A program made the position numbers and the translations under genes. Below are positions 10,501-19,990 of a stretch of DNA of 64,000 bases, piece by piece. Each line of letters begins with the position of its first letter. The stretch's first letter is position 1. The DNA is taken from NCBI GenBank assembly GCA_037893225.1, contig JAZGUH010000378.1, forward strand, positions 551,001 through 615,000, read 5' to 3'. The notes under the pieces were generated by a model. That model was given only the letters and a program-made list of their open reading frames with translations. It searched no databases and was not told the origin of the DNA. The DNA is from Hippasteria phrygiana. Taxonomy: Eukaryota; Echinodermata; Asteroidea; Valvatida; Goniasteridae.

Positions 10501-13500
10501 GCATGCACGCGTAGTTTTGAGCATGCACGCGTAGTTCTGAGCATGCGCGTGTAGTTCTGTACAAGTTCTGTATCCGAGGACAAGAGGAGAAAGAAAATAC
10601 GAAGGAACCTTTCTTGTCCTCGCAAGTCGGTCTTTTGTTGACTTAAAAATACCTGCTCAGTCTATAGGGTTGGGTTATATTAAAGGAACAATTGGAAACA
10701 CGAAGTATTGGGAAAGTACGACTGTGTGAGCATGCACTTGTAGTTCTGAGCATGCGCTTGTAGTTCTGAGCATGCGCGTGTAGTTCTGAGCATGCGCGTG
10801 TAGTTCTGAGAATGCGTGAGAACAATGGAAAAGGACCGGTATGTCTGCTGCCGCCAGCATATCAAAAGTCTTCCATTCCTTTTTCCCTCTTCCCCCTTTC
10901 CCTCCCCTTTTTCCTTCTGGCCTTATCTGAACTAGAGTATTTCCCCCTCAGGACTTTCTCTTCTTGTCAGTTAACCTTTAAGAAAGATTCTACTTGGATG
11001 AAAACGTCAGTCCCTTCTAACTTTTATCATCAATAATCAGTCATATTTATTTTTCATTTCAAACTTGCGTGTTGTAATACCTATGCCTCCTCTGACTTAT
11101 TTAAATTGTTCTTTTCTTTTGAACAGCTCTGGTGAGTCGCGCCGATAACTCTACACAGTTCCGACAACTGCAGCTTTTCAGGTGAGTGTCTGCAGAAAGA
11201 GCGGCCAACGTTTTGTCGTGCATGGAATTCAGGGATGAGACTTCTTCAGATTGTTCTTGATTTCAGGAATTTTTTGTGAGACATCGTCTACATTTCTGGA
11301 AGATTTGTTGGTCCTTTGGTCATGTTTTTATCAATCCAAAATAACCTGTGCAACCTGAAACGGTCTTCTTTTAATAATTCTAATGACCCTATTTTTTGGT
11401 AGAAAATGCAGTTTTTCTTATGCATTTTTCATCAAATCTCACACGTGTAAGTTAAAGACCAACTAAAACGCCAATTTTGTTGTTGACTTTTTGGACTTAT
11501 CTGAGAGTTTATGCCTCCCCAAAACTAATGTAACAAGTTTCATGATTCTGAAAAATCAAAAAAAAGGTTTTTGAGCCTTTTCTTTCTGAGCCACTTTGAC
11601 TCGATTCAGAAAAGGCCGAGGTCAACTGCGTGCTGTATCGCGCGAGTATTGACGTATACGTGTAGAAACATGACGTCACTGTATTATACGACAATGTTTT
11701 ACGTAGAGTCTGTACGTATTTTTTTGTCTAAGGCTAGTATTACTTGCTGTGCTTTTTGCTCATGATTCAGGAGTAACACTACGATAAACATATAATAAAG
11801 TGTTGATATCTTTGTGAGACACATTTAGAATTGGTTGATGTAGGCTTGTTCTTGCTGAAAAGCTAGTTATGAGTCATACTTTCCTTTGTTTGCAGTCGGC
11901 TTTTATTGGAACCTGCGCGGTGAGTTGTGTGTGAGCTGATGCTGTACTCTAGTCTGGCGACTTTGCTTATGCAGCCCTCATAAGGACCCGCACCTTCTCA
12001 GAACTATACACACAATTTCTGTTATAAGGTACCAGACTCAATCGCATGCAGCGCATGCGGTACCGTGCGTGTACAATGCATGTTGAGTCAAGCGAGCGTG
12101 GACAGGGAGGCGGCCGGGGCTCTGGCTGCTCGAGACGGCAACCGCATTGAACGTCGTCGCGGTGGTGCGCGTGAGTCCGGGACACGATTGGAATGCTCGG
12201 TGCCTTTAGAGTTGGAATGGCTCCTGCCTTCAAACGGAATTGTGCCTTCAAACCCAGCAGAGTTTTCATACTAACACTATCATCTACACAGTCTTTGGCG
12301 AAATGTTCTGCACATATTTTCGACCATTTCGACAGCCCAAAATCAGATATTGTATTGTCTACAAAGCGGACCCACTGTCGCCATTCAGCACTGGGAATCG
12401 CAGTAAGGTTAGGTCAGGGTTTTTGTCGCTGTTCCTCGTGCAACCCTCAACTACACACGATCGAGGCATAATGATTATCTCGGAACCATGCTCATACTGA
12501 AATAATATCAAAATTGACAAAATAGACGGGAAAACGGAGGAGTTAGGTCGACAAAAACTCTTCAGCAGCATCAACTTCACGTACGTACATGCATAGTGTT
12601 TGGCTGTAGCATCAACCGACTCTACACGTGTACGTCACGGGGTCACGTACATACATTTCACATACATAATGAGCTTTCGCGAAACAGGATAAATGGTTCA
12701 GAATAACAACCCCTTTTTTTTTAATATAAAATTCCTCTCGTCTGCAAACTAATCTCCATCAGTTAAAAGAGTATTTAAACTGTCGGAAAAGTCCAAAAAG
12801 TCAAAATAAAATTCTACGCCTATTTTTGTTTTTCTGATCAGACATGAGATGCAGCACTTTGTGAACGTGATGCAGGGGTACGTGGTGAATCAGGTCATCC
12901 ATGTAACTTGGGAGGAATTCCAGAGGCAACTCAAGACCGAGGTCAGTTTTCTTCAGTCAAACCAAACCTGCCAGTCCTGTGCATGCCCAGACAGCTTTAA
13001 GCTCTAAACCTCTTTCAAGTACATTGTATTCCTACAATTCTACTTTTTTCCTAATTTCTTTTTACCTTGCTTCTATTTTTCCTACTTTTTTTCTTGAAAT
13101 TCCTATTTTTCCTACTTTTGTTCATGTCCTCCAAGCAAACGTACAAAGGCTTGCGTAATGACGGTCTACATAGTACGCATAGATGATGGTCTGTTTGCAC
13201 ACCCTAATCCCGGCAACTGATTAACCTTTTAACTGTCAATCGTACAAATTTGTACTATATGAATATGCATTAGAGAACCTGCATAGAAAACAAACCCATT
13301 TAGAAAATATGTCAATAGAGGGTGCCCTGATTATTTTCGAGACCACTGCAATGTAAATAAATAACATTGCAGTCATTTTCATACGTTGATATATCCGTGA
13401 AACTTAGAGATTTTCAGTTTCCACTTGCAAATCCAAGACACTTTTTTGACGTGATTTTCATGTGTTTTCTTGAGGTGATGGAGCTCCGTGAAATTGATTC

Positions 13501-15682
13501 CTTTATGCATAAATGTTCCTTGAGCCCTTTAAAAATGATTCCAGGTGTGTTCTGGCTGTTAAATTGTTGACATGCTTCAATAGCCTAAACGTCAACAATT
13601 TGAAAAACATTAAAAGTAGTAAACCATGTGCGACCTTAAAAAAAAGATGACGAAAAGGGTTAAACATCAGTTGAAAACTCCCAGCAACATATATTCACTG
13701 TGTTCTCTTCAGTTTATCTGAATGATTTTGTTTTAATTCCTCGAAGTGAAGCTCATGTGCCAGTTTCTTGATCTTGTCTTTCAGGTGCACAATCTTGATG
13801 ATCTACATCAGAAGCATGCAGAGTATCTGAACAAGGCAGTTTTCAGGTATTTTTAGAACCAGATTTTGAACTCCTGTATGGAGAGTTGCAGCAAAGTGTC
13901 CTGCTCAAGGACACACATGCCAACATTTCCTGCCTAGGTTTGATCCCAAGTCTTCCACAAAATGTGGTAGTGTTGCTACGGAAATAAAATATGAGCATCT
14001 CAATACTTAATCAACGGAACTCTTCATCGATATGATATGGACTGGTGTAATATATATAAATTATTGACCAGCTACCAGACTGACTGACTGACTAAACTTT
14101 AACTAACTGATTGTGAGTGTCTGAATGGCTGACTGAAATAAACTGGTTGAACGTTTGATCCTGTTTTTCACTGCTCCTGATTGACTGAACGGATTGGCTG
14201 AGCTCGCTTTTGAAGTTGTATGTAAATTTTAAAAGAAATTCAAAGTGAACAAAAACTGGCAGGAGCGGGATTTGAACCTGCAACCTCCGGAATACCGTAC
14301 CGGTGCTCTCCCAACTGAACTAAATAGTCGGTGATCCTTGGCTATATGGCAATATGCATTTATAACTTCTGACTAACACCCCCAAACAAAGACACTGACA
14401 ATTTGGCAGACCACCAACATATATAGGGCAAGATAGCTCAGCTGGTAGTGCACTGGTACAATATTACGGAGGTCGCTAGTTCAAATCCCACTCCTGCCAG
14501 TTTCCTTGTTTACTGAGAAAATTCATTCAAATTACCTGGTCAGTTTTGCTTGTTTGTTTGACGATAAATAAGAAAATGTAACCATGTTTTCTTTTCCTGC
14601 AGTGAGTTTTAATTTGTGTATTTTTAATGTGCTTTTTAATTGTTTACTGGGACCCATGAGAGATCAGTGCTAATCAGCACTGAATAAACTACCCAGTATG
14701 AAGAAGACATGAACAAAAATAAACATTCTTTGTGTAAAACACAGATGCCTCCTGAACAAGAAAGCTGCCCCCGTCATGAAGATCATCTCAGACATCCTGT
14801 GTCTGATCCTGAAAGTCCGCACCCAGCTGTTGGCCTCCTCCTGGGTGTTCAATGAGGAGACCAAGCAGGCTGCTCATCCCGGCTTCCACACCATCAAGAT
14901 GTCCTATCTAGCCTTCAAGGATTACTCGGAGTTCCTCTACAAAGGTAGGCAGGGGTGAGATTTCTCCGGATTTTTCCTGATTTCAAGATTTTTTGGGTGA
15001 GATGTCTTCCAGATTTTCGGAAGATTAATTTTGACCTTATTTTGTAATCATTCCAAAAATTACCTCTGCAACCTGAAATAGTCTTCTTTTTATTCAAATG
15101 ACCGTCTTTTTTTTTTGCAATTTAGAACCGTATCTTTTGGTAGAAAATGCAGTTTTTCAGCAACATCATACCAATCAAATGCCTCCGAATGTTTCGTGGA
15201 TTTTTCAGTTTCCTCAAATATCACCCCTGGGTAGGGCGTTGGTCACCCCTAGTGTTAAATTCACTCAGAATGGGCATTCGTGTTGTGTGTCATTACGCCA
15301 GCAATTTTATCCTAAATAACCTTTGACCTAGACTACTTCATCGAGATACCGAACTGGCTTAAGGTAGACACTGAGCACAAGGCCAATTTCAAAGAGCTGC
15401 TAAGTACTGTGTATGTTTCTAATTACATAAAAATTTCCTTAACAAAAACAGGTTACCAACCAAAAAGCCATGCGATTTATATTACTTGTGACTGGTTCTC
15501 AGCAGATTTTTGCTTAGCAGGAAAATTGGCTGAGCAGTATTTTGTGTTAAGCATGATTAGCAAAATATTGTTTCCTTTTCTTTTTAATAGTGGTTGCTAA
15601 ATTGGTTACCCGTGGATACCAACCCCACTTGGAGGAATTCATGCTGAGGCTCAACTTCAACGACTTCTACCAAGACACTTAA
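2774..15682 (+). CDS. TUBGCP6: Gamma-tubulin complex component 6, C-terminal part (11 exons)
   Basis: TUBGCP6 is a subunit of the gamma-tubulin ring complex, which nucleates microtubules at centrosomes. The exons join in phase with GT-AG junctions into 987 residues plus stop; human TUBGCP6 is about 1,800 residues, so the N-terminal half lies left of the window. In order one sees: a basic coiled-coil-like stretch (SEEAAARERKALWRIRRHQL), a long low-complexity Ser/Asp region with HxSDST repeats, then the GCP C-terminal domain. The latter carries VELGIGKHFESIRSFLFLED, FSFLLQLKRISWVLRD, HEMQHFVNVMQGYV and the terminal RGYQPHLEEFMLRLNFNDFY, all closely matching vertebrate TUBGCP6. The single huge repeat-bearing exon and the repeats themselves separate it from GCP2-GCP5. 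No frameshift or internal stop was found. Exons are listed separately; the span includes introns. Confidence 0.95.
4591..4983 (+). other. TUBGCP6: TUBGCP6 intron with MITE fragment
   Basis: Intron bounded by GTAAGT and TTTTTTGACAG. Bases about 4660-4790 are a degraded copy of the TTAA-flanked family seen at 8769 and 42353 (shared GGGCTTGTGCAGC and GGCCATCGTCCATATTCAAG). Confidence 0.75.
4984..5152 (+). CDS. TUBGCP6: TUBGCP6 exon (linker to GCP C-terminal domain)
   Basis: 169 nt, flanked by GACAG and GTAAGT. It reads DKPPMPDLLSNIGFMPLS and ends in LQSLPIIMKRSVTSPLLA, which matches the vertebrate LPVLMKRS-type segment just before the C-terminal domain. Confidence 0.93.
5309..5690. repeat. 21-bp minisatellite in TUBGCP6 intron
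   Basis: About 18 units of a 21-bp motif such as ACTATCACACGGGGTCACAAA. Sub-variants are ordered in blocks (CACGTGG units first, AAAGGGT units, CACGGGGTCAC units, then GGGGTACCGAA units). Because 21 is divisible by three, long ORFs are open on both strands; they are artefacts. It lies wholly within the intron 5153-5776. Confidence 0.95.
5777..5918 (+). CDS. TUBGCP6: TUBGCP6 exon, start of GCP C-terminal domain
   Basis: 142 nt between TATACAG and donor GTCGGT. It encodes ISLVNHSILDYFMVELG and LEDGEFGQSLCDQLFDK, near-identical in pattern to the human segment with VELxxEAHxEALRHFLL and LEDGEFAQSL. The donor is GTCGGT, not a strong consensus, but it is fixed by the in-frame continuation LSQGVRPAELLTP. 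Confidence 0.94.
5919..6916 (+). other. TUBGCP6: TUBGCP6 intron
   Basis: Intron between the GCP-domain exons. It contains a T-rich region with repeated CTACTTTTTTCC-like units (about 6040-6170) that also recur at 13020-13130. No other feature was recognised. Confidence 0.85.
6917..7073 (+). CDS. TUBGCP6: TUBGCP6 exon
   Basis: 157 nt, acceptor TTGACAG, donor GTTGGA. It encodes RPAELLTPIVLNQVLARAVQ and NNLGFSLKYLPHHFKPN, matching the GELLNPLVLNSVL and ALKYLPE segments of vertebrate GCP6. The weak donor is supported by the phase-1 join to AIDTFDCLELRYR. Confidence 0.94.
7480..7740 (-). mobile_element. Penelope-like element terminal remnant
   Basis: On the minus strand, bases about 7683-7730 contain GGGATCGAAACGTCAGGCC preceded by a short hairpin. 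This is the terminal motif also present at 18665-18710 beside a recognisable Penelope-like coding region. No coding sequence of the element is left here. Confidence 0.5.
7886..7923 (+). CDS. TUBGCP6: TUBGCP6 microexon
   Basis: 38-nt exon between CCCACAG and GTAAGT, encoding IDTFDCLELRYR with phases 1 and 0. It corresponds to vertebrate DVLSCLELRYK, so it is real despite its size. Confidence 0.93.
7984..8150 (+). mobile_element. tRNA-related SINE fragment
   Basis: An A-box-like TAGTGGTTGAATGG and a B-box-like GGGTTGGAACCCTGC are followed by a tail with ACTTTACCACAATC and CACCCAGGAGTGTAAATGGG, a tail style common in tRNA-derived SINEs of marine deuterostomes. Confidence 0.6.
8205..8574. mobile_element. 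MITE with about 37-bp TIRs and AT target duplication
   Basis: Ends read AT|AAGCCAGTTCGGTATTCC and the reverse complement, with inverted similarity continuing through TGCGCATGTGGACA. The dinucleotide AT flanks both sides. Ends and target duplication (AT|AAGCC...GGCTT|AT) match those of the ISL2EU-like element at 51702-53782, so this is probably a non-autonomous relative. A solo end (ACCGAACTGGCTTA) is at about 15347. Confidence 0.75.
8896..9356. mobile_element. MITE with GGGGCCAATTTCATAAA termini
   Basis: Left end GGGGCCAATTTCATAAAG and right end TTTATGAAATTGGCCCC are inverted repeats. The interior has recurrent TGCTTAGCATG words. A related partial copy is at about 15383-15575. It is itself interrupted at 9113-9335. 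Confidence 0.75.
9113..9335. mobile_element. piggyBac-like MITE (TTAA flanks), inner nest level
   Basis: TTAA|CCCCTTGCGTACGG at the left and CAAGGGGG|TTAA at the right, reverse-oriented relative to the copy at 42353. It contains GGCTGCACAAGCC and TTTCAATCCATTATTGGGG. Confidence 0.75.
9557..9689 (+). CDS. TUBGCP6: TUBGCP6 exon
   Basis: 133 nt, TTGACAG/GTAACA. It encodes VEWPCNIVITDTCLAKYNLV and FSFLLQLKRISWVLRDIYFQ, diagnostic for the GCP C-terminal domain (vertebrate VDWPLNIVIT and FSFLLQLKLMMW). Confidence 0.95.
9910..10080 (+). mobile_element. tRNA-derived SINE
   Basis: tRNA-like head with A box TAGCTCAGTTGGTAGAGC and B box GGTTCGAATCC, followed by the shared tail TTGTTCACTTTGAAAA...ATTTACCTAGTCAGTTCCC. 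Other copies are at 14225, 14340, 36120 and 38745. The shared non-tRNA tail marks it as a SINE rather than a tRNA gene. Confidence 0.8.
10274..10559. repeat. 20-bp minisatellite, about 14 units
   Basis: Near-perfect 20-bp unit GTAGTTCTGAGCATGCACGC containing the palindrome GCATGC. It lies in the TUBGCP6 intron 9690-11126. Confidence 0.97.
10726..10812. repeat. Second block of the 20-bp minisatellite
   Basis: Four units of the same motif in variant form (GAGCATGCGCGTGTAGTTCT), about 170 bp from the main block. Confidence 0.93.
11127..11181 (+). CDS. TUBGCP6: TUBGCP6 exon
   Basis: 55 nt, TTGAACAG/GTGAGT. It encodes ALVSRADNSTQFRQLQLF, matching vertebrate SVQFRQLQLF. Confidence 0.94.
11182..12841 (+). 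other. TUBGCP6: TUBGCP6 intron with THAP fragment
   Basis: Intron with a locally GC-rich segment (about 12040-12200) and a minus-strand THAP-domain remnant (12170-12469). The rest is AT-rich with no feature recognised. Confidence 0.8.
12170..12469 (-). pseudogene. THAP-domain fragment (transposon-derived)
   Basis: Read on the minus strand from an ATG at 12469, the frame gives MPRSCVVEGCTRNSDKNPDL then LLRFP. After a frame change near 12380 it continues with AEWRQWVRFVD, KICAEHFAKDC and LLGLKAQFRLKAGAIPTL. This is the THAP C2CH pattern (CxxxGC...W...CxxHF) ending in the usual Lys-x-Gly-Ala-x-Pro segment. The frameshift and the lack of a following transposase make it a relic. THAP domains occur in P, PIF/Harbinger-related, Kolobok and ISL2EU-type transposon proteins; which one is unclear. 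Confidence 0.7.
12842..12941 (+). CDS. TUBGCP6: TUBGCP6 exon
   Basis: 100 nt, GATCAG/GTCAGT. It encodes HEMQHFVNVMQGYVVNQVIH and VTWEEFQRQLKTE; vertebrates have HEMQHFVKVIQGYIANQILH. Confidence 0.95.
13785..13846 (+). CDS. TUBGCP6: TUBGCP6 exon
   Basis: 62 nt, TTTCAG/GTATTT. It encodes VHNLDDLHQKHAEYLNKAVF, the conserved LxxxHAxYLxKAVF motif of GCP proteins. Confidence 0.95.
14225..14335 (-). mobile_element. tRNA-derived SINE, minus orientation
   Basis: Reverse complement of the 9910 family: GGCAGGAGCGGGATTTGAACC carries the B box and the A-box side is decayed (CCCAACTGAACT). Confidence 0.7.
14340..14575 (+). mobile_element. tRNA-derived SINE with conserved 5' extension
   Basis: Includes the upstream module (GGCTATATGGCAATATGC, ACAAAGACACTGACAATTTG) that also precedes the tRNA-like head at 38745. 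Then come GATAGCTCAGCTGGTAG, AGTTCAAATCC and the family tail. It lies back to back with the minus-strand copy at 14225. Confidence 0.7.
14745..14944 (+). CDS. TUBGCP6: TUBGCP6 exon
   Basis: 200 nt, AACACAG/GTAGGC. It encodes CLLNKKAAPVMKIISDILCL and FHTIKMSYLAFKDYSEFLYK; vertebrates have LLTEKAAPVMNxIHSIFSLxL. Confidence 0.95.
15383..15575 (+). mobile_element. Partial copy of the GGCCAATTTCAT MITE
   Basis: GGCCAATTTCAAAGAGCTGC, ACAAAAACAGGTTACCAACC and TTTTTGCTTAGCAGG match the element at 8896-9356. Confidence 0.6.
15591..15682 (+). CDS. TUBGCP6: TUBGCP6 terminal coding exon
   Basis: Acceptor TTTTTAATAG, stop TAA at 15680-15682. It encodes VAKLVTRGYQPHLEEFMLRL then NFNDFYQDT; human ends NFNNYYQDA, so the C-terminus is conserved to the last residue. 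Confidence 0.96.
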
Positions 15683-16149
15683 ACATTGTGGCTTAAGAAT
15701 TACGTATTCCCTTTTATGTAACTGGGGTTTTATTCGTCAATTATCAATGCCGAGCCGTTGAAAGTGGCTTGATGAAGACTGATAAGCTACTCCAGCTGGC
15801 TTGAGGGGCTTCGTGTTGTGTTTTCAAGATTGCAGAGCACTGCAGGCTAATAGCGAGTCTGATTTATATTCTTGAAGCATTGTCTCAAGTGGGCAAGCTT
15901 ATCACAACTTTTTATATGTGATATATGATCTATTTGAAATGCCAAAAGTCAATTTGCATCAGAAATATTTTTCACACTTGAAAGTCAACACTTTCACATC
16001 CAGAAATAGGTTTCTGTCATTTCCCTAAGATTTATAATTAAAATTGTTTTGAGCTATTTTTGCTCAGTTTGAATATAATTTGCACAGTTCACTGAATTTG
16101 TGCTTAATTTTCTCAAAATGAGGGGAACGACTCTAACACCTTCGAAAGG

Positions 16150-16225
16150 TAATGGGGGGGGGGAGAGGGAAGGGGAAAAGGGGAGGGGAAAAGGGGAGGG
16201 GGAGGGGGAGGGGGGAGAGGGGATG
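16150..16225 (+). repeat. G/A-rich homopurine tract
   Basis: Almost uninterrupted purines with many runs of three or more G; it has G-quadruplex or triplex potential. It lies in the probable 3' flank of TUBGCP6. Confidence 0.85.
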
Positions 16226-16601
16226 GGGGCTAGGAGTAAGCAACAGCAACATGCAATACATGTACTTCAAACTAAAGCTTATAATATGCACTTTCATATG
16301 CCATAGCCTGATTGATATTTCATAGTACATGTAGTTTGAAATACTAATAAGTTGTTGCTCAAAATTTGAACTATCGGTTCTATTGGTCAACTAGCCAATG
16401 TAAAACCTTTGTAAAAATAATAGCTGGCCTAACGTAAGCACTTAAACGTAGTGTACATGATTGGTCATTGTTGCAATTTTCATAAATGGGTGGATTTTAT
16501 AAGAAATATCGTTCCCCTGACCTGTTCAAAGTTTTGCATTGTTGGATGGCGAAAAAAACTAGAAAAAAACGGCGCTCATTTTCTAACCGTCGGGCGGATG
16601 A

Positions 16602-16713
16602 TAGCCTTTAGTCAAGGCGCGTGGCTACCTGGACGCGTGACGCACCCCGAATGCCAACATATCTGGGGCGCGCCACTGGTCCGGGTAGCAATGCACGCCT
16701 TGACTAAAGGCTA
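16602..16713. repeat. Foldback element
   Basis: Perfect 18-bp inverted repeats TAGCCTTTAGTCAAGGCG and CGCCTTGACTAAAGGCTA enclose a GC-rich interior. Confidence 0.85.
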
Positions 16714-17203
16714 CAGGGCAGTTTTCCAACGATTTCCAGCTGTAAATCGTTGGAAACCGATATAAATTTCCACTTTTCTTGACAACGACAGCACACCTGG
16801 TGCCATCATTTCACAGGATGATTGAGACTACTATTAACTTGCAGTCTAGTAAGGTATTTCGTAATAATTCAGTAAAAATAAATTGGAGGATTACCAATCG
16901 TGAGCACTACCTTTAAGGAAGGTACATGTATTTTTGTTGTAATACTTCCCTCAAAACGTAGACCAAAGTGCCATATTTGAGGCATTGTGCCCATTTTGGA
17001 TAGTGTTCTATTAAAATCAAAACCTTCAAAAGCTTTCTTTCCTTTTTCCTGCCATTGTATGGCTGTGTATGAAATCTTAAGTTTTCTCACATCTGTACAC
17101 TAAATGATTTAAATTTATGTATTCGTGTGTTTTGTGTTGTTTCTGATTTCTAGTCAAACTAGCACAGTAATACGTTGTTTCAATTTCATATTTCAGTTTG
17201 TTG

Positions 17204-17209
17204 AATAAA
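17204..17209 (+). terminator. Candidate polyadenylation signal of TUBGCP6
   Basis: AATAAA about 1.5 kb after the TUBGCP6 stop, followed by T/G-rich sequence. An alternative AATAAA is at 16876. Which one is used cannot be decided from sequence. Confidence 0.35.
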
Positions 17210-18311
17210 GCTTTCACAAAAGGGAACACATTTTGAACAATGAAGTCATATGTATTTATTGAACGTAATTCTCTTGAAGCACCGAAATAAAAGGGTTGGT
17301 TAAAGGTTTGTTGAAATTTGAAATTTAAAATTAGGTTGCAGCTTTGTCAAAGGTTGGTTGGAAGGTTGGTCGAAAGGGTGGCTGTACATGTATGTTGGTT
17401 GAAGGTTGGATAAATATTGGTGTCTTGAGTGATGGTGATAGGTTGGTTGAAATTTTGTTAAAGATTGCATCTCTTCGAGAGAGCTGCCATTTTATTTTCA
17501 CTATTTTTATTGTATTATTTTAATGAGGAATTTTAATGTAATGCGCCCTCGAACAGGCTGGTCCTGGAGAGCGCGCAATATAAATTCAAAAAATTATTAA
17601 TATTAATTATTATGGTTGAACATGAATGTGCCGCATAGTCTGAATGCAACATAAGTTCGATATTAAAATAGGTGCGCTGGAGGATAGGCAGGTTACCCCC
17701 CCCCCCCCCCCCCCCCCCAACTACGTGCATGTCATACTTAACACCGAGTCATGACTTGCACCAAACCATCATTGTGACTTGGTATGTATTTTTTTTCGCT
17801 TACGTATTTAAAACCCACCGCCGGATTTTTTTTATGATGAGCAAAATTAGATGACACAAATTTTGGAATGGGAAACTAAATGGGGTTATTTGTTAGTCAC
17901 AATTTGAATGGTTATCATACATTGTATTGTCTTGCCCTACATATCATGTAGCTGGGAAAAGTAGGAATTTCAACTGTGGGGATTACATTTAACTTGCAGG
18001 GCATTCATGTTTTGGCCCACAAGGAGGGGACTCCCCAAAATAAAAAAAATATCCAAATAATAAAATGGCTAGCAAGTGAAAATTAATATTAAATTGAAAT
18101 TGATATTAAATTAAAATTAATAACTTAAAATAATATTCAAAAATTAACTAATTATTAATAAATTAATTTTAGGAATCATGGTACAAAATGAAAATTTAAT
18201 TGCACCCCCCCCCCCATTACCAACAAAGGTTACCCTGAAAAACAATGCAATCATAGAACAAAAAAAAGAAACTAAAACAAAAAACTAAAAGTTGGATCAC
18301 AGACCTATGCC

Positions 18312-18449
18312 ATTAGCCTTTTAGAGGTATGGCGGACACAATAGGGGGGCGCTATTTGATTTGGGTAAACCTTTTGTATGGCACAAAAGGTATACCTAAA
18401 TCAAATAGCGCCCTCCTATTTGTGTCCACCATACCTCTAAAAGGCTAAT
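18312..18449. repeat. Near-perfect foldback MITE
   Basis: Two arms of about 62 bp are almost exact inverted copies (ATTAGCCTTTTAGAGGTATG at the left and its complement at the right) separated by about a dozen bases. Both arms carry GGCGCTATTTGATTT. Confidence 0.92.
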
Positions 18450-18659
18450 AGGGCTGCTGTTACAGCTTCCATGACGTCTGCTTTCGTTCAGGAATTCTGT
18501 ACCCCCATGCTTCATAAAGGTGGAAATTCATAGCAACATGGAAAGAAAAAACTGCCCGACGCATATTCAAATCATAAAAATCCAGGTGATCCTCTTTGGC
18601 ACCATGCCCCCCCCCCCCCCCCCCCCCCCAGTGAACTATTGTATTTTTATTTTAATCAA

Positions 18660-19990
18660 AAAATTAGCTGGCCTGACGTTTCGAACTTAAGCAAGTTCTT
18701 TCTCAAAGGCAAATGACAGAGTACAAGAAACAAACATGTAGGGAACACACATGCATGAGGGGGTGGGTGGAGAAACACAAAAGAGGGATGCAAGGGAGCC
18801 TGGCAGTGGGTAAACATCATAGAGAGAGGTTTGGGTAAGGATGAATGCGGGGAGGGATTAGGATGAAGGTTGAAGCTGGGGAATTGGACAAAGGAATGTG
18901 GTTAGTGGCAAAGATAAACAGGAAATGGTAAGACAACCCCATTTGGCCAAGAGACCCCAAGAGGGTTTGCCAGGAGGATAATCTGTAAACAAATGACAAT
19001 GGGGGAAAAATTAAAAGTTAATCATTCCCTTCCTGGATGTTTAGACCATGTGGTTGAATAGTCCGAAGACGTTTCATCCAAACTTTCTCTCGGCTGAGGC
19101 GAACTGAGTCCTTGCGGTGGAAAAGTGATTCTATGCCCTGTAGAATCATATCAGAAATGGAATGGTTAGGCAAGTTGAAGTGATGACCAACAGGGGTGTC
19201 AATTTTCTTGGTGTTTACAGTCGATCGATGGCCATAGAAACGCTTCTTGAGCGTGTTCTTGGTCTCCCCAACATACTGGATACCACAAACCCTGCAAGAA
19301 ATGAGATATATGACATTAGAGGTGTTGCAAGTAATGTTGCCATTGGTTCTGTGAGTAGTTCCAGATGAATGGCCAGAAAATTAAGGAGTCAGACTCCTGC
19401 ATGTGAGTCTGGCAAACAACACACCTGGAATCGCACTTAAAAGTACCATGCTGTATGGGAGGGGATGCAGCCAAGGTGGGGACCTCGGCTCGAACAATCA
19501 GGTCTCGTAGATTGCGGGGGCGCCTATAAGCCAATATTGGGTTGTCAGGGGCGGCACGGGCAAGGCGATCTGAAGTATGAAGGATATGATGGTTGTCATT
19601 AGTTATTTTACGAAGGGGAGGGAGACTAGGATGAAAGGTGGTGACCAAGGGAATCTTGGGGTCGGCATTAGTGCTAGGTGTCTTTTTCTTGAGCGCAAAA
19701 TCTCTGGTGATAGATTTGGCTCTGGCGATAGCACGTTGAACTTGGCGGGAGCTGTGGCCCCTGGCAACCAAGTTATTCTTCAGTACCTGTACATGATGGG
19801 AAAAGTCAGAATTATTAGAACAAATCCTTCTGAGTCTAAGTGCCTGGCTGAATGCTATGCCTGTCTTGCAATGCCTGGGGTGACAGCTGGAGGAGTGGAG
19901 GTACTGGTGGGTGTCTGTGGGTTTAGAATACAGATCAGTGGTTACCGAGTTGTCTTCCTTGCGGATGGTGACATCCAGTATTTTTATTTT
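18660..19990 (-). pseudogene. Penelope-like retroelement, RT tail and GIY-YIG endonuclease
   Basis: On the minus strand the reading starts near 19985 with ILDVTIRKEDNSVTTDLYSK, the end of the reverse transcriptase region. It passes through RRPRNLRDLIVRAEVP and CDSRCVVCQ. After a frame slip near 19375 it continues into VIYLISCRVCGIQYVGETKN, GHRSTVNTKKIDTPVGHHFN and a stop at 19018. The last part is the GIY-YIG nuclease typical of Penelope-like elements. The 3' flank ends with GTTCGAAACGTCAGGCC (minus), the terminal motif seen again at 7683. It is 5'-truncated and frameshifted. Confidence 0.85.

Noticed and set aside
10128..10564. Three overlapping 80-118 codon minus-strand ORFs
   Set aside because: Translations of the 20-bp array in all three frames; no protein signal.
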